Positions 45,545 to 59,200 of a stretch of 64,000 nt of DNA are shown here, piece after piece (position 1 is the stretch's first letter; each line of letters opens with the position of its first letter). The position numbers and the translations under genes are program-made. The stretch is taken from assembly GCA_017165825.1 (NCBI GenBank), contig CM029370.1, positions 24,300,547 to 24,364,546 of the forward strand, given 5' to 3'. Below the pieces are notes generated by a model. It was not told where the DNA came from and made no database searches. It saw only the letters and a list, made by a program, of their open reading frames with translations. The DNA comes from Hepsetus odoe. Taxonomy: Eukaryota > Chordata > Actinopteri > Characiformes > Hepsetidae.

Positions 45545-45746
45545 AACTGTAAAGCAGGGGTCATAAATTTAATCCATACACACTGTGCAGCAGAGGGGGA
45601 GCTATGTCCAGCTCCCAGGGAGCAGTGATGGGGACAGTACCTTGCTCAAGACTACTTCAGGGCAACCTGCTTGTCTGGGACTGGAACCCACTACCTTCTG
45701 ATCCTGTGGTCTATTCACTAACCCTAACTGCTAGGCCACTGCTGCC
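45545..45746 (-). mobile_element. SINE, diverged
   Basis: Reverse copy: 'cccagggagcagtgatgggg', 'accttgctcaagactacttc', head 'gctaggccactgctgcc'. Confidence 0.8.
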
Positions 45747-46311
45747 TTGATGTAAAGAATCTGCAGGTACAACCATGAACAATTTACTGCAGAGGTGCAG
45801 GTTCTTCTGTACAAAAGCCTGGTGCAGGTTTTTAGCCGAAAAACAAGCAGAAGTTCAACTCATTATACTTTAGTCCCTGGTTTCACTTTCCAGACAAATG
45901 AACCTATGAGCTCTGCTGAAATAAAGAACTTGTAAACTCATCAGCCCTTAGTGGATAAAACTTCCAGGACTTCCAGGACTTATAACATCAGCAAGTCCAG
46001 ATACTCACATTTAAAGCACAGATCTGAGAAGGCTTTAGCTGCAATAAGAGTTTGGCTGCTATAAGGGTTTGATTTTTTAACTATTTGTATTCTGAGATCA
46101 CTTAAGTGGCTTCAAAATGGTACCAACACAGCTGCAGAACGACCCAGTCTATAAATCATTAAATAAAATGCAGAATTTCCAAAAAGATATGGGCAAGAAT
46201 GTCACAAAAGATGCCCTCTGTTGTTTATCCACTTGCACTGAACACTCTAAACTTTCACAAGAGCACGAAGCCACAGCAGAACAGTCTTACTACAGACCCC
46301 CAAACTGAAGG

Positions 46312-46543
46312 GAAGTGAAAGTGACTTTTCATCGTGAAACACAACAAAATGCAACCTCTGCATTTCACCCACACCCATACACAACGTGCAGCACGGGGCA
46401 GCTATTTAAAGCACCCAAGGAGCAGTGATGGGGACAGTACCTTGCTCAAGGGTACCTCATGGCAACCTACTGGTCTGGGATTCGAACCAATGACATGCCG
46501 AGCCTGAGGCCTCATCCCTAATCACTAGGTCACTGCTGCCCTG
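46312..46543 (-). mobile_element. SINE
   Basis: Reverse copy: tail 'gaagtgaaagtgacttttca', core 'aaggagcagtgatggggaca', head 'cactaggtcactgctgccc'. Confidence 0.85.
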
Positions 46544-46974
46544 AATCTGCCTCTACAAACTGCTTCCGAATACAACATCAGCACAAGAACTGTGCACTAG
46601 AGCTTCATGAAATGAATTTCCGTGACTGAGCAGCTGCACACATGGCTAAATCATAATCACAAAGCCAAGCGCTAGCTGGACTCATATAAAGCACATCACC
46701 ACTGGACTTAACAGTAACACGATACACATTTTCTGAAGTGCTGAAATACATCTGACAGTCTAACGGATAAATCTGTGGATCTGAACTAACAGAGCCAACA
46801 GTAAAGTCAGAGATAGCTCTAAAGGTAGGGGACTGGTAATAGTCTTGCTGTTTTTTAAGATTTGGACGTATAGTCTATTAGTTAAAGGGAATGGACATGT
46901 TAAAGCCACAGCATACAAGCACATTTTAGACAATCGCATTTTTCTTTACTTTGTTAACAATCATTATGGAGTCC
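46544..46974. other. No recognisable feature
   Basis: Intergenic, AT-rich. Confidence 0.35.
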
Positions 46975-47260
46975 CTTTCCTGTCTCAGCAAAAAAAAAAA
47001 AAGCTAGGTTCCTAAATACATTGTTAAGTAAATCTTGTAGAAGCTCTTGTGACTTACACAGAACCCTGACCTTAACTGAAACTAAATGAAGGTGAATTGG
47101 AACATTGATTGCAAGCCAAGCCTTTTTTCCAACATCAGTGCATGATCTGATTTTCCCCATATAATCAGACCTGCCCCAGAATCTTGTTCTCGGCAGAGTG
47201 AAGGCTGGTGAAGCTGCAAATGGGGCAACTCTACAATAAATACAAGTCATTTAATTCATT
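46975..47260 (+). mobile_element. DNA transposon remnant (transposase 3' part)
   Basis: 'gaccttaactgaaactaaat', 'gaattggaacattgattgca' and 'agccaagcct...caacatcagtgc' follow the order of a very common fish transposase gene end (ancestral DLNP...ELERRLRARP region). No termini seen. Confidence 0.5.
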
Positions 47261-47799
47261 AAATCATTCTGAGGCCACACTTACATTGTTTACATATTGG
47301 GAGGTAAAAATCTAACTGTACAGTTGCCCTTAATCTTATACTGTTTAATAAGCCAAACTCTCACTAACAGAAATGATCATCTGGGTCTCCAAAGGACTTA
47401 GTTGGAAAACACAGATGTAGAACAGGATTAACTGAATCGGGTGGGACTTACAAATAAATGTTTGCACTTTGTTCTTTGACTCTTTCCGCACTTTCCGAGG
47501 GGACACAAACTAATCTAATCACAGGAAATCAATACACACTTATTTCTCTCAGTGAACTTTGCTGATCATTAAAACAATTCATATATTGTGCAGCACTTTA
47601 GAAAACTAGTATCAGGATGAACTTCAACCTGTTTATCTATCTATGAAATTCTGTAGATATTATGGGCTGGATCAAGCCCAGCTGTGGACTAAGTTGCAAT
47701 GCTAACAGTTGTTGCAGATTGATTCTTAGGTTTGATCTAAGTCTGGTAGCCTTTGACTATGTTGGATAAGTACTGCTTGTTTGCTCCTGAAGTCCTGGG
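47261..47799. other. No recognisable feature
   Basis: Intergenic, AT-rich. Confidence 0.35.
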
Positions 47800-48046
47800 A
47801 CAGAGGTGGGCTAGTGTTTAGGGATGAGGTCCCAGGATCAGAAGATCATGGGTTTGAATCCCAGGCCAGTAGGTTGCCCTGAGGTACCCTTGAGTAAGGT
47901 ACCGTCCCTGTCACTGTTCCTTGGGTGCTCTCAATAGCTGCGCCCTGCTGTATGTGTGTATGGGTAAAATGCAGAGGTGTAACTCTGTTGTGGTTCACTG
48001 TGTGCTGTGCTGAGCACTGACAATGACAAGAATTGTCACTTTCACT
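47800..48046 (+). mobile_element. SINE, full length
   Basis: Head 'gacagaggtgggctagtgtt', core 'ttgccctgaggtacccttga', tail ending 'gaattgtcactttcacttt'. Confidence 0.85.
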
Positions 48047-48049
48047 TTG

Positions 48050-49124
48050 TATTCTTAGCTTAGGCTAAATCTGTGCATGAAAAACCAAAACACACACTGA
48101 TATCAGTACCCTTCTATGGTTCGGATCAAATTTACAGTTTTTTATTTTCAGATTCACAGGAATAATCAGAATTTTTGTGATGATAACAGTGCAGAAAAAC
48201 ACTGCTGGTCAAATGGTCAAGTTACTGCTGTAAAAAGGCATCAAACCTCTCTTCACCTAATCAAAACACTTCTTCATTATGGTCACACATGGTCAGATCA
48301 ACACCTCCACTGTCATAAAAAAAAGAGTCCTAAACAATATCTGCACGTCTGTTCCATTGTAAGGCAGGGTGATTTGAGCAAATTTGGGTTTCGATGACAT
48401 TTTTACAGAATAAATCTGATCTGGGTGACTATAGTTTCGTTAGCCTCAGAGCTCGAGCACTAAGCTTGAAGGTAGGAACAGAATGTTGACGTCAACAATG
48501 TTTATTGGCTACATCTGCTGTGGTCAAACTTCCCTTAACGACTGTCTGCTTTTGTTCCATTTTTGGATAAAACAGCAGATCAAACCTACAAGACTGAAGC
48601 TGAACGTACAGTTTTCTAGAGAGCAAAAGTGCTGTGGCTCTAGTCTGAGACTAACCCTGTTAGTCTAATTCAGGCCACATGATTGGACCTAATGTGAAAC
48701 ATGACATCACTTACTCGTCTTTATTACAGTTCACATGCAATCTTATTAAATAACTAGTTTACTGTAAAGTATGCTCATGTGAGGACCCACTGAGAGTTCA
48801 GCTCGGGTTAAGCAATGTTTGTGTTGTCATCGTGAGGAATTTGTCACTGATTGTTTAAGTATTACAAAGAATCAATTTAAATTCAACATTTCTGCCTATG
48901 TTCAATCTTTCAAACAAGCTACATCTCTAATCTCCATCTCTAATCTGTATTGTTACCATGGTAACAGTTGTAGCGCCTTTTTGTTTTCGAAAAATTTGTT
49001 GTGTCAACAAAAGTGTGTTGCTTCACTCTTTATTCTCCCTTATTTTATGAAATAATCAAATTTCCCTAGCTTAACTAATTTTTATATTTTATTGTTTAGA
49101 CCAACAGATGGATTCTGTTTAGAA
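48050..49124. other. No recognisable gene
   Basis: Several 60-93-codon frames occur by chance. None has recognisable content. Confidence 0.35.
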
Positions 49125-49608
49125 ATGAGTATATTAGAGGGACAGCTCAGGTTAGACATTTTGGAGACAAAGTTATAGAAGCAAGGTTGCATTGGTTTGG
49201 ACACGTCCAGAGGAGAGATGAGGAACATATCTGGAGGAGGATGTTGAAGATGGAGCTGCCAGGAAAGAGAAGAGGAGCACCAAAGAGGAGGTTTTTGGAC
49301 GTGGTGAGAGAGGACATGCAGGTGGTGGTGGTCCAGTGGTAGGATACTTGCCTATGGACCTGTGGCTCAAGAGGTTGCAGGTTCAAATCCCACCTCTAGC
49401 ACTAGGTGGGCAAATCCCAAATCCCTGAGCAAGACCCTTAACCCTGTAATTAGGACAGGGAACTCGCTCTGGATAAGAGCGTCTGCTAAATGCTGTAAAT
49501 GGTCAGTTTGAAGGAGGAAGATGCAGTGGACAGGAAGAAATGGAGACGGATGATCCACTGTGATGACACCTCAACAGAAGCAGCTGAAAGATAAAGAAGA
49601 AAGACCAA
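49125..49608 (+). mobile_element. RTE LINE 3' end, interrupted by a SINE
   Basis: The + strand keeps the RTE C-terminal region: 'gaagcaaggttgcattggtt' (EARLHWFGHVQRR), then 'ggaaagagaagaggagcacc', then 'gtggtgagagaggacatgca'. After the inserted SINE it resumes at 49501 ('aggaagatgcagtggacagg', 'gatgatccactgtg') and ends in AAGAAGAAAG. Confidence 0.88.
49321..49500 (+). mobile_element. L2-tailed SINE nested in the RTE LINE
   Basis: Head 'tggtggtccagtggtaggat', B-box-like 'aggttcaaatccc', 'ccctgagcaagacccttaac', and tail 'gctctggataagagcgtctg' followed by 'ctaaatg'. It is the same family as 44994-45170. Confidence 0.88.
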
Positions 49609-50864
49609 CAAATGGATTCTGTAATAATTTCTTTATCTTTCATTCTCTGTCCTTTACTCTTCCTGATATCCAATTATGATAATAATTTAAGTTGCCTTAA
49701 TGTTTCAGTGTTGACTCTGTTGTAAATTGCTTTTATCGTGCATTAAGGTTTTTAAACTGAAACAAAACTGTCAGTTACACACAATTATAAAATAAGGTTA
49801 AAATCATTTTAACATTTGACTTCACTGCTCAGACATTGCTAAGAGAGTGGACTGAGGTATTCTATGCTCTTTTGATGTGGGGAAAGTATGGTGGTCCCAT
49901 AATTGGACATATTTTTATTTTTACATATTTTAACTGTCCTTAAACTATGAACATTAGAAAATTCAAATGTTCTAATAATTGAAAAAGTTTTCTTAGCTTT
50001 TTACTTTTGCTTTTTGGCCCAAACTGCTCTTTCACCATGCAGACAAAAAGCATTAATGCCCACTAACTGAGTTAATATGTTGCTAATTTACATTATTGGA
50101 AAATATTGTTCTTTGATTAAAAAATGTTCATAAACTGATTTAATTATTTGTACATGTTTTTTTTACCTGTAAATGATAAAAAAGCATTTATATTGCTTTA
50201 TTGCTCTTTAAATGGACAGAAAAAATGTTTTATAGTATTTATACATTTAAAGAGGCAATTATACATCAATTTAAATACTGAAGATTTATATTATATATAA
50301 GATCCTCAGTCAAATAGGTTGTTTTGTCATTTCTACAATATACATGGTCCACATTTAAACCGAACCACATTCCTGCAGGACCATGGTGCCACACACAGGA
50401 CAACATTCAACATGACAGAACATGAGAGCAGACCAGAACAAGTGCAGACAGCTTTTCTGTTTCCTAACTCACCGGCTAAACTGGTATAATTGGTTCATCC
50501 AGCATCATCATCATCATTACTGAGATCATTAAATCCTCCCATCATTAATGACCAATAAACTGAGATTTATTCACAGAATATCGAGTCTGTTCATCTCATC
50601 AGAAAACATGCTCACAGCTTTTGTACCAGAAGAACCAAAAACTAAACACATTTTATTGTTTGTTTTTTTTTTTGGTCACTTGAACACACATGACTATTTC
50701 AAACAAAAATCTCATGATTAAGTGAGACTGGGTCTGGACTGAGGATGCAGCTGAAAGGGTTTAAAGAAGCTGCAGTGACATTAAGCTCCAGACCTCTTTT
50801 TTATTGGATAAACATCTGGAATGATCAGAGTGTGAGAGCAGCAAATTAACGGGGCGGCGATGGG
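49609..50864. other. No recognisable feature; very AT-rich
   Basis: No gene, RNA or named repeat seen on either strand. Confidence 0.4.
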
Positions 50865-51345
50865 ACACTTGATTCAATCTACTGAACCGACTCTTACGAA
50901 CCGTTCGTTTAAATGACTCAAATGTCCGTTTAAAGGATTCATATACGCTGGAGGGGAAAATCAGTTTTTTCCTCTAAATGCCGTCCTTCTGAACAAAACC
51001 ATGTGCCCCTACAGTAAAGCATCTACACGACTTTAAAAAGGGCCCTTTAGGTGTTCATCTACAGCAGAAAGCTGAAAGCACGTTAACCAGCAGTCGTTTC
51101 TGCTTTCTCCGACACTACCGAGCGGACAGGCCGGAGGAGGACTGCGCCTGATTGGGACTTTTTTGTTGAAATCTATTAAACGCTGTTGCATGTTTTTATA
51201 CATAAAATACGTGATCCGTGCCCTTAATGAAAGTGTTTCGTGTACTTTTTATTTTGATTCATGTGAACCGATTCTCTCCGATTCACTAGTCATTGATTTA
51301 AAGAGTCGCTAGAAGCGAAACGGCTCACTCCTCCCGTGTTGAGTT
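50865..51345 (+). promoter_or_regulatory. MTHFD1L upstream region, with repeat-like TGAACCGAYTCT boxes
   Basis: Boxes such as CTGAACCGACTCT (50881 on) and GTGAACCGATTCT (51263 on) bracket about 380 bp that includes an inverted CCAAT box (CTGATTGGGA, 51148-51157) and a GC-rich patch. It may be an old transposon now lying in the promoter, or simply promoter sequence. The CpG island proper begins about 51330. Confidence 0.35.
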
Positions 51346-51395
51346 GTGAGTTCACCGACACACACACACACACTCTCGCTCTCTCCGCCGGTGTC

Positions 51396-54300
51396 ATGAG
51401 GCTGTCCGCCGCTTTCCGCCACGCTTGCCGGGCCCGCGGCTGTGGAGCAGCAGGGCTGAAGGGTTTGAGCCCGCGGAGCGGCTCCACGGTCCGCGCGCCG
51501 GTTAGAGAAACTCACTTCAGCTCCGGCGGGAGCTCCGGCGTGTCCCTCAGCCTCCAGAAACAGAAAACCCTGAGCGGCGTGAGTGGAAACACCGTCAGGT
51601 AAGGATATAAACAACCCTTACTGTTAACAATGAACAGGAAGTGAAGGGTTTTGGAAACGCGGGCGAGCGGGCTCCTCCGCGTGCTGCCGGGCTTCGAGCG
51701 GCAGAGATTCGGGATGATGTAACCCTTAGCTCCGCTCTCATCACCGGTACAGCGCCGCCTGGTGGAACGATACACCCGAACATCGCGATATCGCCATACA
51801 CGCACCCAAATATCGCGATATCGCCATACACGCACCCAAATATCGCGATATCGCCATACACGCACCCAGTCATCGCTAATACATCAATATCACTATTTGG
51901 TTAGGGACTAGGCCCCATAATTGGAAAGTTTTGGGTTCAAAATGCTAAACAGTATGTTGCTGTGAGGTAACATTTAAGCAAGGTACCGTCACCATCACTG
52001 CTCCCCGGGTGCTGGATATAGCTGCCCCCCACCTCCGTGTCCTGGGTTAAATATTAACGTTCACTTTCAGACTTCTGTCCATACTCTTTGCTTCTGAAAG
52101 CTTGTGGGTCAACAAAGTTTATCAAATTAGTTTTTGAGGGGATATACCACTCAAACATTGAGTGTTTCAAACATTCAAAGTTTTTAGTGGATCCTCAGAA
52201 CCCTGGCATCTACGCCTGCCTTCGCTTTTGCCTCTTTCATAGCAGGAACATTTACTACCTCCTCCACTGTCCACGTTTCTTGGTGTCTTTTGACTGTTTT
52301 CTAGTGGATGCCTTGTGAAACTTCCCGTGTGTCCTTTACGCTGGTGTGAAAGGTATAAGCAGTGGTCGTTCCGCCATTTAAAAAGGAGACATTTATTTTT
52401 TCTAACATAAACGTGCGGTGCAGCGGTGGCCTAGTGGTTAGGGAGTTGGCCCTGCATCGGAAGATTGTGGATTCAATTCCCTCACAAATAGGTTGCCCTG
52501 AGGTACCCCTGAGCAAGGTACCATCCCCGTCACTGCTCCCTGGGTGCTTTCAATAGCTGCCCACTGCTGCGCGGTGTTTGCATGGGTTAAATGCAGAGGT
52601 CCAATTTCGTTGTGGTTCACTGTGTGCTGTGCTGTGACCTCGCAATGACGAGGGTTGTCACTTTCACTTTTCATAAAAGGAGGGAAAAAATAGCCTGTAA
52701 GATCCTCAGATTGGTTTTGTACACATCACTACAGTAGAAACATCAGCAAATGTGTCCCAAATTAAATCATTGAAAGCTTCTGAGATCTCCCTGGTCCAGG
52801 CAGGCGAGCTGTGGTCCTCTGTCTACAGATGGTCTTGCTGTGGAAGAGGGTGTCTTAAGCTTACTCAGCTCTAAAATCTACTGAGTGTCTCCCCTTCTTC
52901 CTTCCCTCCTGCTCTTGGGTACACAGTCCAGAAGCACTCATTGATCACAATCCCAAGGCAGGAGCTTTGTGCCTCAGTTCTCAGTTCGCACAGATTCAAT
53001 AAGTGTGTTAAAAGCACAAGAGAAGTACTGCTTGTGTGCCGATCTGCATTCATTTATTCTTACTTTTTGTGTTTTGTACAGTGGTTTTAAATGGGCAAAC
53101 AAATAAAATCCAAGAGCTGGGTGTTTATTAATAAAGTTCTATATTGTGATTTACATTTTTTTTAAATCCACGTATATACAGAAGTTCAGGCAAAATTTTT
53201 TTGTTGTTTTAGTTAAGTGTAAATGATCACACTTTTGCACAATTCACAAACTGGGCATAATGTGGCCTCTGTTTTATTTTAGCTTTTAATTCATTTAACA
53301 ATTAACTTTTTTTTTTTTTCTTGTTTAACTCCTGAAATAAAATATTTTCCATTTGAATTAGTATAAGTGAGTGAAAGTGACAACGTTGCAGGTGAGAATT
53401 CTAGCGCTGATTCATCAGTCCATCAACAACAACACTTGTAATTTGACCAGGGGGATGAAGTGTTTTGCATGCAACTTCTATCAAGGCGATGGATGATGTT
53501 TCATTTTATTGTAAAACTCACCTGGACCCGCACTAAAAGTTAACTACACGTATCTAGAACATGTAGCTGCAGCATGTTGGGGTGGACCTTCTTTCTTCAG
53601 TGTCCGGAGGACGCACGATTGCTGCTGTCCTTTCTGGGCCAGAACAGCTGTGCAAGTGGACCATGTTAGGTCAGCTGAAAGGTTTATTCTCAGGAACCTG
53701 AAGCTGGACACTCACTCCACTGTTGATAAACTCGTCAGCCTTTGATTGCTTGATTAGCTCCTTGGTCTCTGCCGTGTTGGGTGACCGGGCCTTGTCTGAC
53801 TCGCCAGGTTTTGGAACTCCAGTCTGTAGGCTGATTCATGTTTGTTAACCAATCACTGCTGTCAACTGCAGACTTTCGCATTTGTGGTGGCGGCAAATGC
53901 AGTAATACAATCGTGTGTGAAAAGGGGTGGAGGACTCCCTGCACATCGCCGTGGTGTTTCAGTGCTAAGAGCTATAGAGGACATGTGGGGAATAAGTCTC
54001 AGCACTTGACGACAAAAGGAAACTCAGGATCCAGTGAAATGAACGACAGTTTTTAGATATGAAGATATTTAATGATCGACGAGAGTAATTTTATATGATT
54101 CACGGGGTTTAAAAAGATGTCCAAAAACACATTTATTCCTCACAATCTGTTCTGTTCATGACCCATGACTGAGATGATCAGAGGATTTAATTATTTATCC
54201 TAGGTCTCCTAAAATATCAGGTGAATTAAGATTCATGGAGGCGGTCACTATCCCACGCTTGGGTTTAAGGTGATTCACGCATCATAAAAACGACACCAAA

Positions 54301-56220
54301 TTTCAGGACCGTGTTGGCTTCCTGGATATTTTGGTATAGAGATAAAAGATGGGATTTTCATAGGGTGGTTAAGTAATTAAGCCCTGTGTTTCTCAGAGAT
54401 TTTAATCCCATGAGAATCCGCCATGTTAGTCACCTTTTGGACCGTGTCCTCCTGAATCCTGAGATTCAGATTAAAAAATATTTCCGGTTATATTAATGGC
54501 ATCCCCCCCACCCCCGTGGCTCATGTGTACCTCTACCTGACCGTCAGTTCCAGCTCCAAAAATGTTTGCGCTTCCAAATAAATTGTATACTAATTCTGAG
54601 TGAACATATAACTCTCTCTTTACACTTTACATTTTCATAGCTGCTGGTCCTAATCAGGGTCGCTGGAGCCTATCGCAGCTCTCACAGGGCAGACACACTG
54701 GCACACACAGAAACAAACACACCCACGGCCACTTTAGCATCTCCAGTCCACATATCTTTGGAGGGTGGGAGGTACCCATTGAGCCACTTGAACATAACGC
54801 TCAGTATTTAAACGATTTGTGATTAACTGAAGGACAAACTGAGCAGCACTTATTAGAACGGTGGGGGTACTTTTGCCAGCCCTCTAAAGCAGCAACATAG
54901 ATGTAGGATGTTGTCTGTGCAGAGTTTAACCATTTTTCCTGTGTTTCTGTTCAACAGAGAGATCCTCCAGAGAAGCGGAGAGCAGCTCATGTCTGTTGTT
55001 CAAGCCCACCCCGCTATGAAGCCTACGCTGGCTATCGTACAGGTAGGAGCTGGTGGTTAAAGCATTGTAAACGAGACGCACTGCCCTGCACATTTGAGCG
55101 TTTTCACTGTTAAGTAGGGAAAGAGGGAGAGCACTGAAACGAGCAGGTGTACCATGTGCGTCTAGGACAGAGGTTGGAGAAACGCTGGCCTAAACTGTTT
55201 GAGTGTGTGTGTGTGTGCGCGCATGTTCCCTTGTGTGTCTCGGCTACGAATGTAAATGATTTGCTCTTCTGTGGCTCATCACACGGATGTTCAGGGCTTT
55301 GTGTGAATGTTTGTGACAGGCTGGTGAAGATGACCGTCTGCTGGAGATGAACAAGAAGATGGCAGGAAAGGTTTGTTTTGCTTTATTCTACTCCCCCAGT
55401 TCCACGTGTTTTATACCATCATAAGTCTTCTAAATTTAATTTATTACATTTTTAGATTTTCATCAACTTCCGTCCCTCAGCTTTGAGAATATTTCAGTAT
55501 CAAATGGATGTTCTTTTCTTTTAGGTTGGCCTGAATGTGATGCAGATATGTCTACCGCAACACTGCACAGAGGAAGAGGTCCGATACCTTGCATTTCTTT
55601 TAGAACGTGTTCACACTTGAGTCCAATCCCTGGACACATTCTTGACTCATTTGGAAAGATGGGCTCATTATTGCAGCTTTATTTTCAAACAAGAGACTTT
55701 AGCCTTTCTTTCAAACTGTAATTTGATTGTAAAGGTTCTGCACAGCCATTTGTCCTTGATATTTTTGAAAAATGATAATGCTTTATTGGTGCTGATAATT
55801 AAGGCTTAATGTGGTTTTGATGGGCAACTAACACTCCACAGTGATGAGCAGCAGTTATTGGATGCATGGCATATTCGCATTTAGGAAGGCTGTTCTCAGT
55901 GATGTCTCTTGTCATCCTACAAGCCTAAACATTTTTACAATCATCTCAGTGCATGTGTTCACACTCAGGTCTGGGAAATAACATCTGATGAGAAACGGCT
56001 CATTTATATTAAGTTGGTGTAAATTACCGCTTAAGTGAGGTCTTTTCTTTTGTTCTTCTGAACGATTGATGTTGTGTTTCTGTTCTTAAGATTACAGAAG
56101 AGGTGCTGAGACTGAACGAAGACCCAAATGTTCATGGTGTATATCTGTGTCTTCCCCATTCCATCCTCTCCAGAAGATTACTCAACACCATCAAGCCTGA
56201 GAAGGATGTGGACGGGTAGG

Positions 56221-56253
<33 letters not shown>

Positions 56254-59200
56254 AGGGTGGACTCATGGTTTCCTCATAGTATATGTCTGAACTGTACATG
56301 ATTTTACATACAGTAACAATATTTTAAGTTAAAAATGTCTTATTGGGAAATTTGTATAATATAGGATGTATAATATATAGTTCTAGAGATTTGCAGTTAG
56401 CTAATTTGTTGTGTGCAATTCTCAGCTTGCAAGGGCTACGATTTTATTTCTATCCTAAAGTCTAATAATGCAGACCTCGTATCACGTGAGATTTAGTGCT
56501 CAAAAAGTCCAAATAAACTTAATACCTTTTAGTATCTACAGAACATATACATGATGATCAACCTTAAAAACCAAAAGTGCTGAAAGATTGGCTTATTGGT
56601 AACTGAGGTTAAGGTTACACTGCGTTTATATAGGTGTAGTTTTACTCCGTCAGGTGGACCACTCCACTATGGTTGGTGTGTGTGTGTGTGTGTGTGTGTA
56701 GTGTTTCAGACCTAAATGTGGGGTGCCTGGTTTCGGGAGCTCTATCAGAAGGGCTTCCCTCACCAGTAGCAGGAGCTGTTTTGGAGCTGCTGGCAAGACA
56801 TGGTGAGGGTCTTATTTTACTTCCCCCCCCCCCCCAGCTTTAAACAGGGATCATTATTGGGAATTTGGAGACCTACTACGTGGAATCATTTAGTAGAGCA
56901 TGTTTACTTTTTATGTGCATTTGATCACTTCCAATAAGAGGCAGTAGTCATCACGAAGGCTGATGAGTAGAAAGTTTTTCACATTCCATAATTTTATGAA
57001 ATTTTTGCGCCAAATCAGAATCATCTGGGTACGTACTGTGATCTTGATAAATGTGTCACGTGCCCTGGGTTATGTGAGCTGAAACCCTGTCCAGGGTCCA
57101 GCAGGAGTCACCAGCTTAAAACTGTAACATTTGTAGTGTGTAAACTCAAGTGTCCCATCAACACCTAATTGCCCCTTTAACAATAAAAGACTGGCCTTTT
57201 CAACTGCATCATCCTGGCAGAGATCAAGGCTGCCTTGTGTTGCTTTTTTTTTCTTTCTACATTTTCTCTCCCCTTTGTTTCTAAATTTGACAAGCAATCC
57301 ATGTAATGGATGGCATTTGGTGAGACTGGGTAAAGACTGACCAATTTATAGGATGACTTCCATACATCTATTGGTTATTTAAATCCAGTCATGAAACAAG
57401 TAATGTTTGCATGTTATAATCAAAGACAGCAGTTCACGTACTGAAAAATGAGCTTGAGAGCCTGTGTCTCTTGTATGTTCAGATACTTCCTTGGTTGGCA
57501 AAATGGCAGTGCTGGTTGGTCTAGAAGGGCCTCTGAAGGTGATCCTCCAATGCCTGCTGCAGAATGAGGGAATGGAAGTGCAGACCAGTTGCTGGACTTC
57601 AGACAATCTGCAGAAACGGGTAAATTCTAAACTTTAGCTGCAAACCGCTGGCTTCTTCAAGGCACTCACATGGAACCTCTTCTGCTTGTTGCAGTTTGTG
57701 ACATTTAAACAACAATGCTGCTCCTCCATGTCTTCCAGTTCTGTTAAAATTTCTCAAGTTCACTAGTGGCTTTACTTCTTCTGAGAATCTAGATGAAAGG
57801 GGATTCCTGAACTTTTGCAGCTTGTAGTCCATGATAATGACCAGAGAAGCTTCCATGACTCACAAGATGATTTAACCCATAAGTTGTAAATGTAAATAAG
57901 TTAACAGTTTAGCATTTAAAATAATGAAGCCTATTGAGTTCGTGTTTTTTGTGCAACATGATAAATAGTTGTGTGAATTTCACTTTACGTTACGTTTTCC
58001 TGATATTTCTGTTCAGACATAAAGTTGCATGGAACTGAACGCCTCGTGCATTTAACCACCAGGTTTTACAAGTGAACGATCGTACTGGAACAAACCAGTT
58101 TAAAGTAAATAAAATCAAATGTAATATTTGGTTTAATATCCCTTTCTTGCAATAACTTGATCAAGTCTGATTTCACAAAATTGTTGGTTCCTTCTTTGGT
58201 TCAACTTTAAGCTCTTTCTGTTGTTACTGGTCGAATCTTCATTTTTACTCTTGTTGACAATCTGGGTAAAACATTTATGATCAGATTTTTGTTTAAATAG
58301 AAGATTGGGTGAAAAGCCATCTTTTCTACACTTTTTTTTTTTTCCCCCCTCTTGGTTTTAGCTTTATTTTATTTCAATTCTCAGATCAAGAAGGCTGATG
58401 TAGTGGTGATAATGGGTAGTAGAAGTGTGGAGCTCCCACCCAGCTGGTTCAAACCAGGAGTGACCCTCGTTAATTGTGGCTCTGCCTTAATACCAGGTTT
58501 GGTGATTTCATGATTTTTGTGTGTATTAAATGTCATTTATGTGTTTACTTTCATATTTGCAACATTTTAAGCCCCAAAAAAGACAAAATTTAATGGTTGA
58601 TTGTTCTGTTGGCAAACCAAAATTACTTTTTAGGAAAAAGGTTTGCCAGTTTTATGCAATGTTGTTTTTTTTTTTTTCTTCCAATGTGACCTGGGCAAAT
58701 TAGGAATTGCTTAATTTTGATTGATTGAAGTGAGTGAATATGACCTCTGCTGTATCTCCCCAGAGTCCTCAGACAATGACAAGAGCAGGATGGAAGCTGA
58801 ATCCTGGTTGGAGATCGGCCCGATAAGTGCAGCCTTACGGATGCAGGTCAGGCATCCCCTGATGTTTTCATTTGCCATCACAAATATGCCTGTGTTGCTG
58901 TTATAATTTTCACTGCCACAAGAGGTCATCACATTCATTATGACAACTAACAGAAATTGTGCTCATCTTTCACTGGTGAGGCCTGTCTCATATCTCAGCA
59001 CAGGCACCTCAGACCCCACATTGTATAATTTAAAAAAAAAAAGTTTTTCATGTTTATTTGAGATATTTTGTCATCAATACATGCAACACGTAAACAGAAT
59101 GTGGTGAGAAGCAGTGTGAGGTGGGTGGAGAAGCAGCAGTATCAGCCCTGGACTCTCCGTCCACTTAAACTCCAGCCGCTGTCTCCTGTGCCCAGGTAAC

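Larger units (their letters stand above)
51599..54957. other. MTHFD1L intron 1
   Basis: It holds a 30-bp tandem repeat (51773-51870), SINEs (51895-52070, 52413-52671), an L2-like LINE fragment (53585-53830) and a LINE tail (54640-54795). The remainder is unique and non-coding as far as I can see. Confidence 0.6.
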
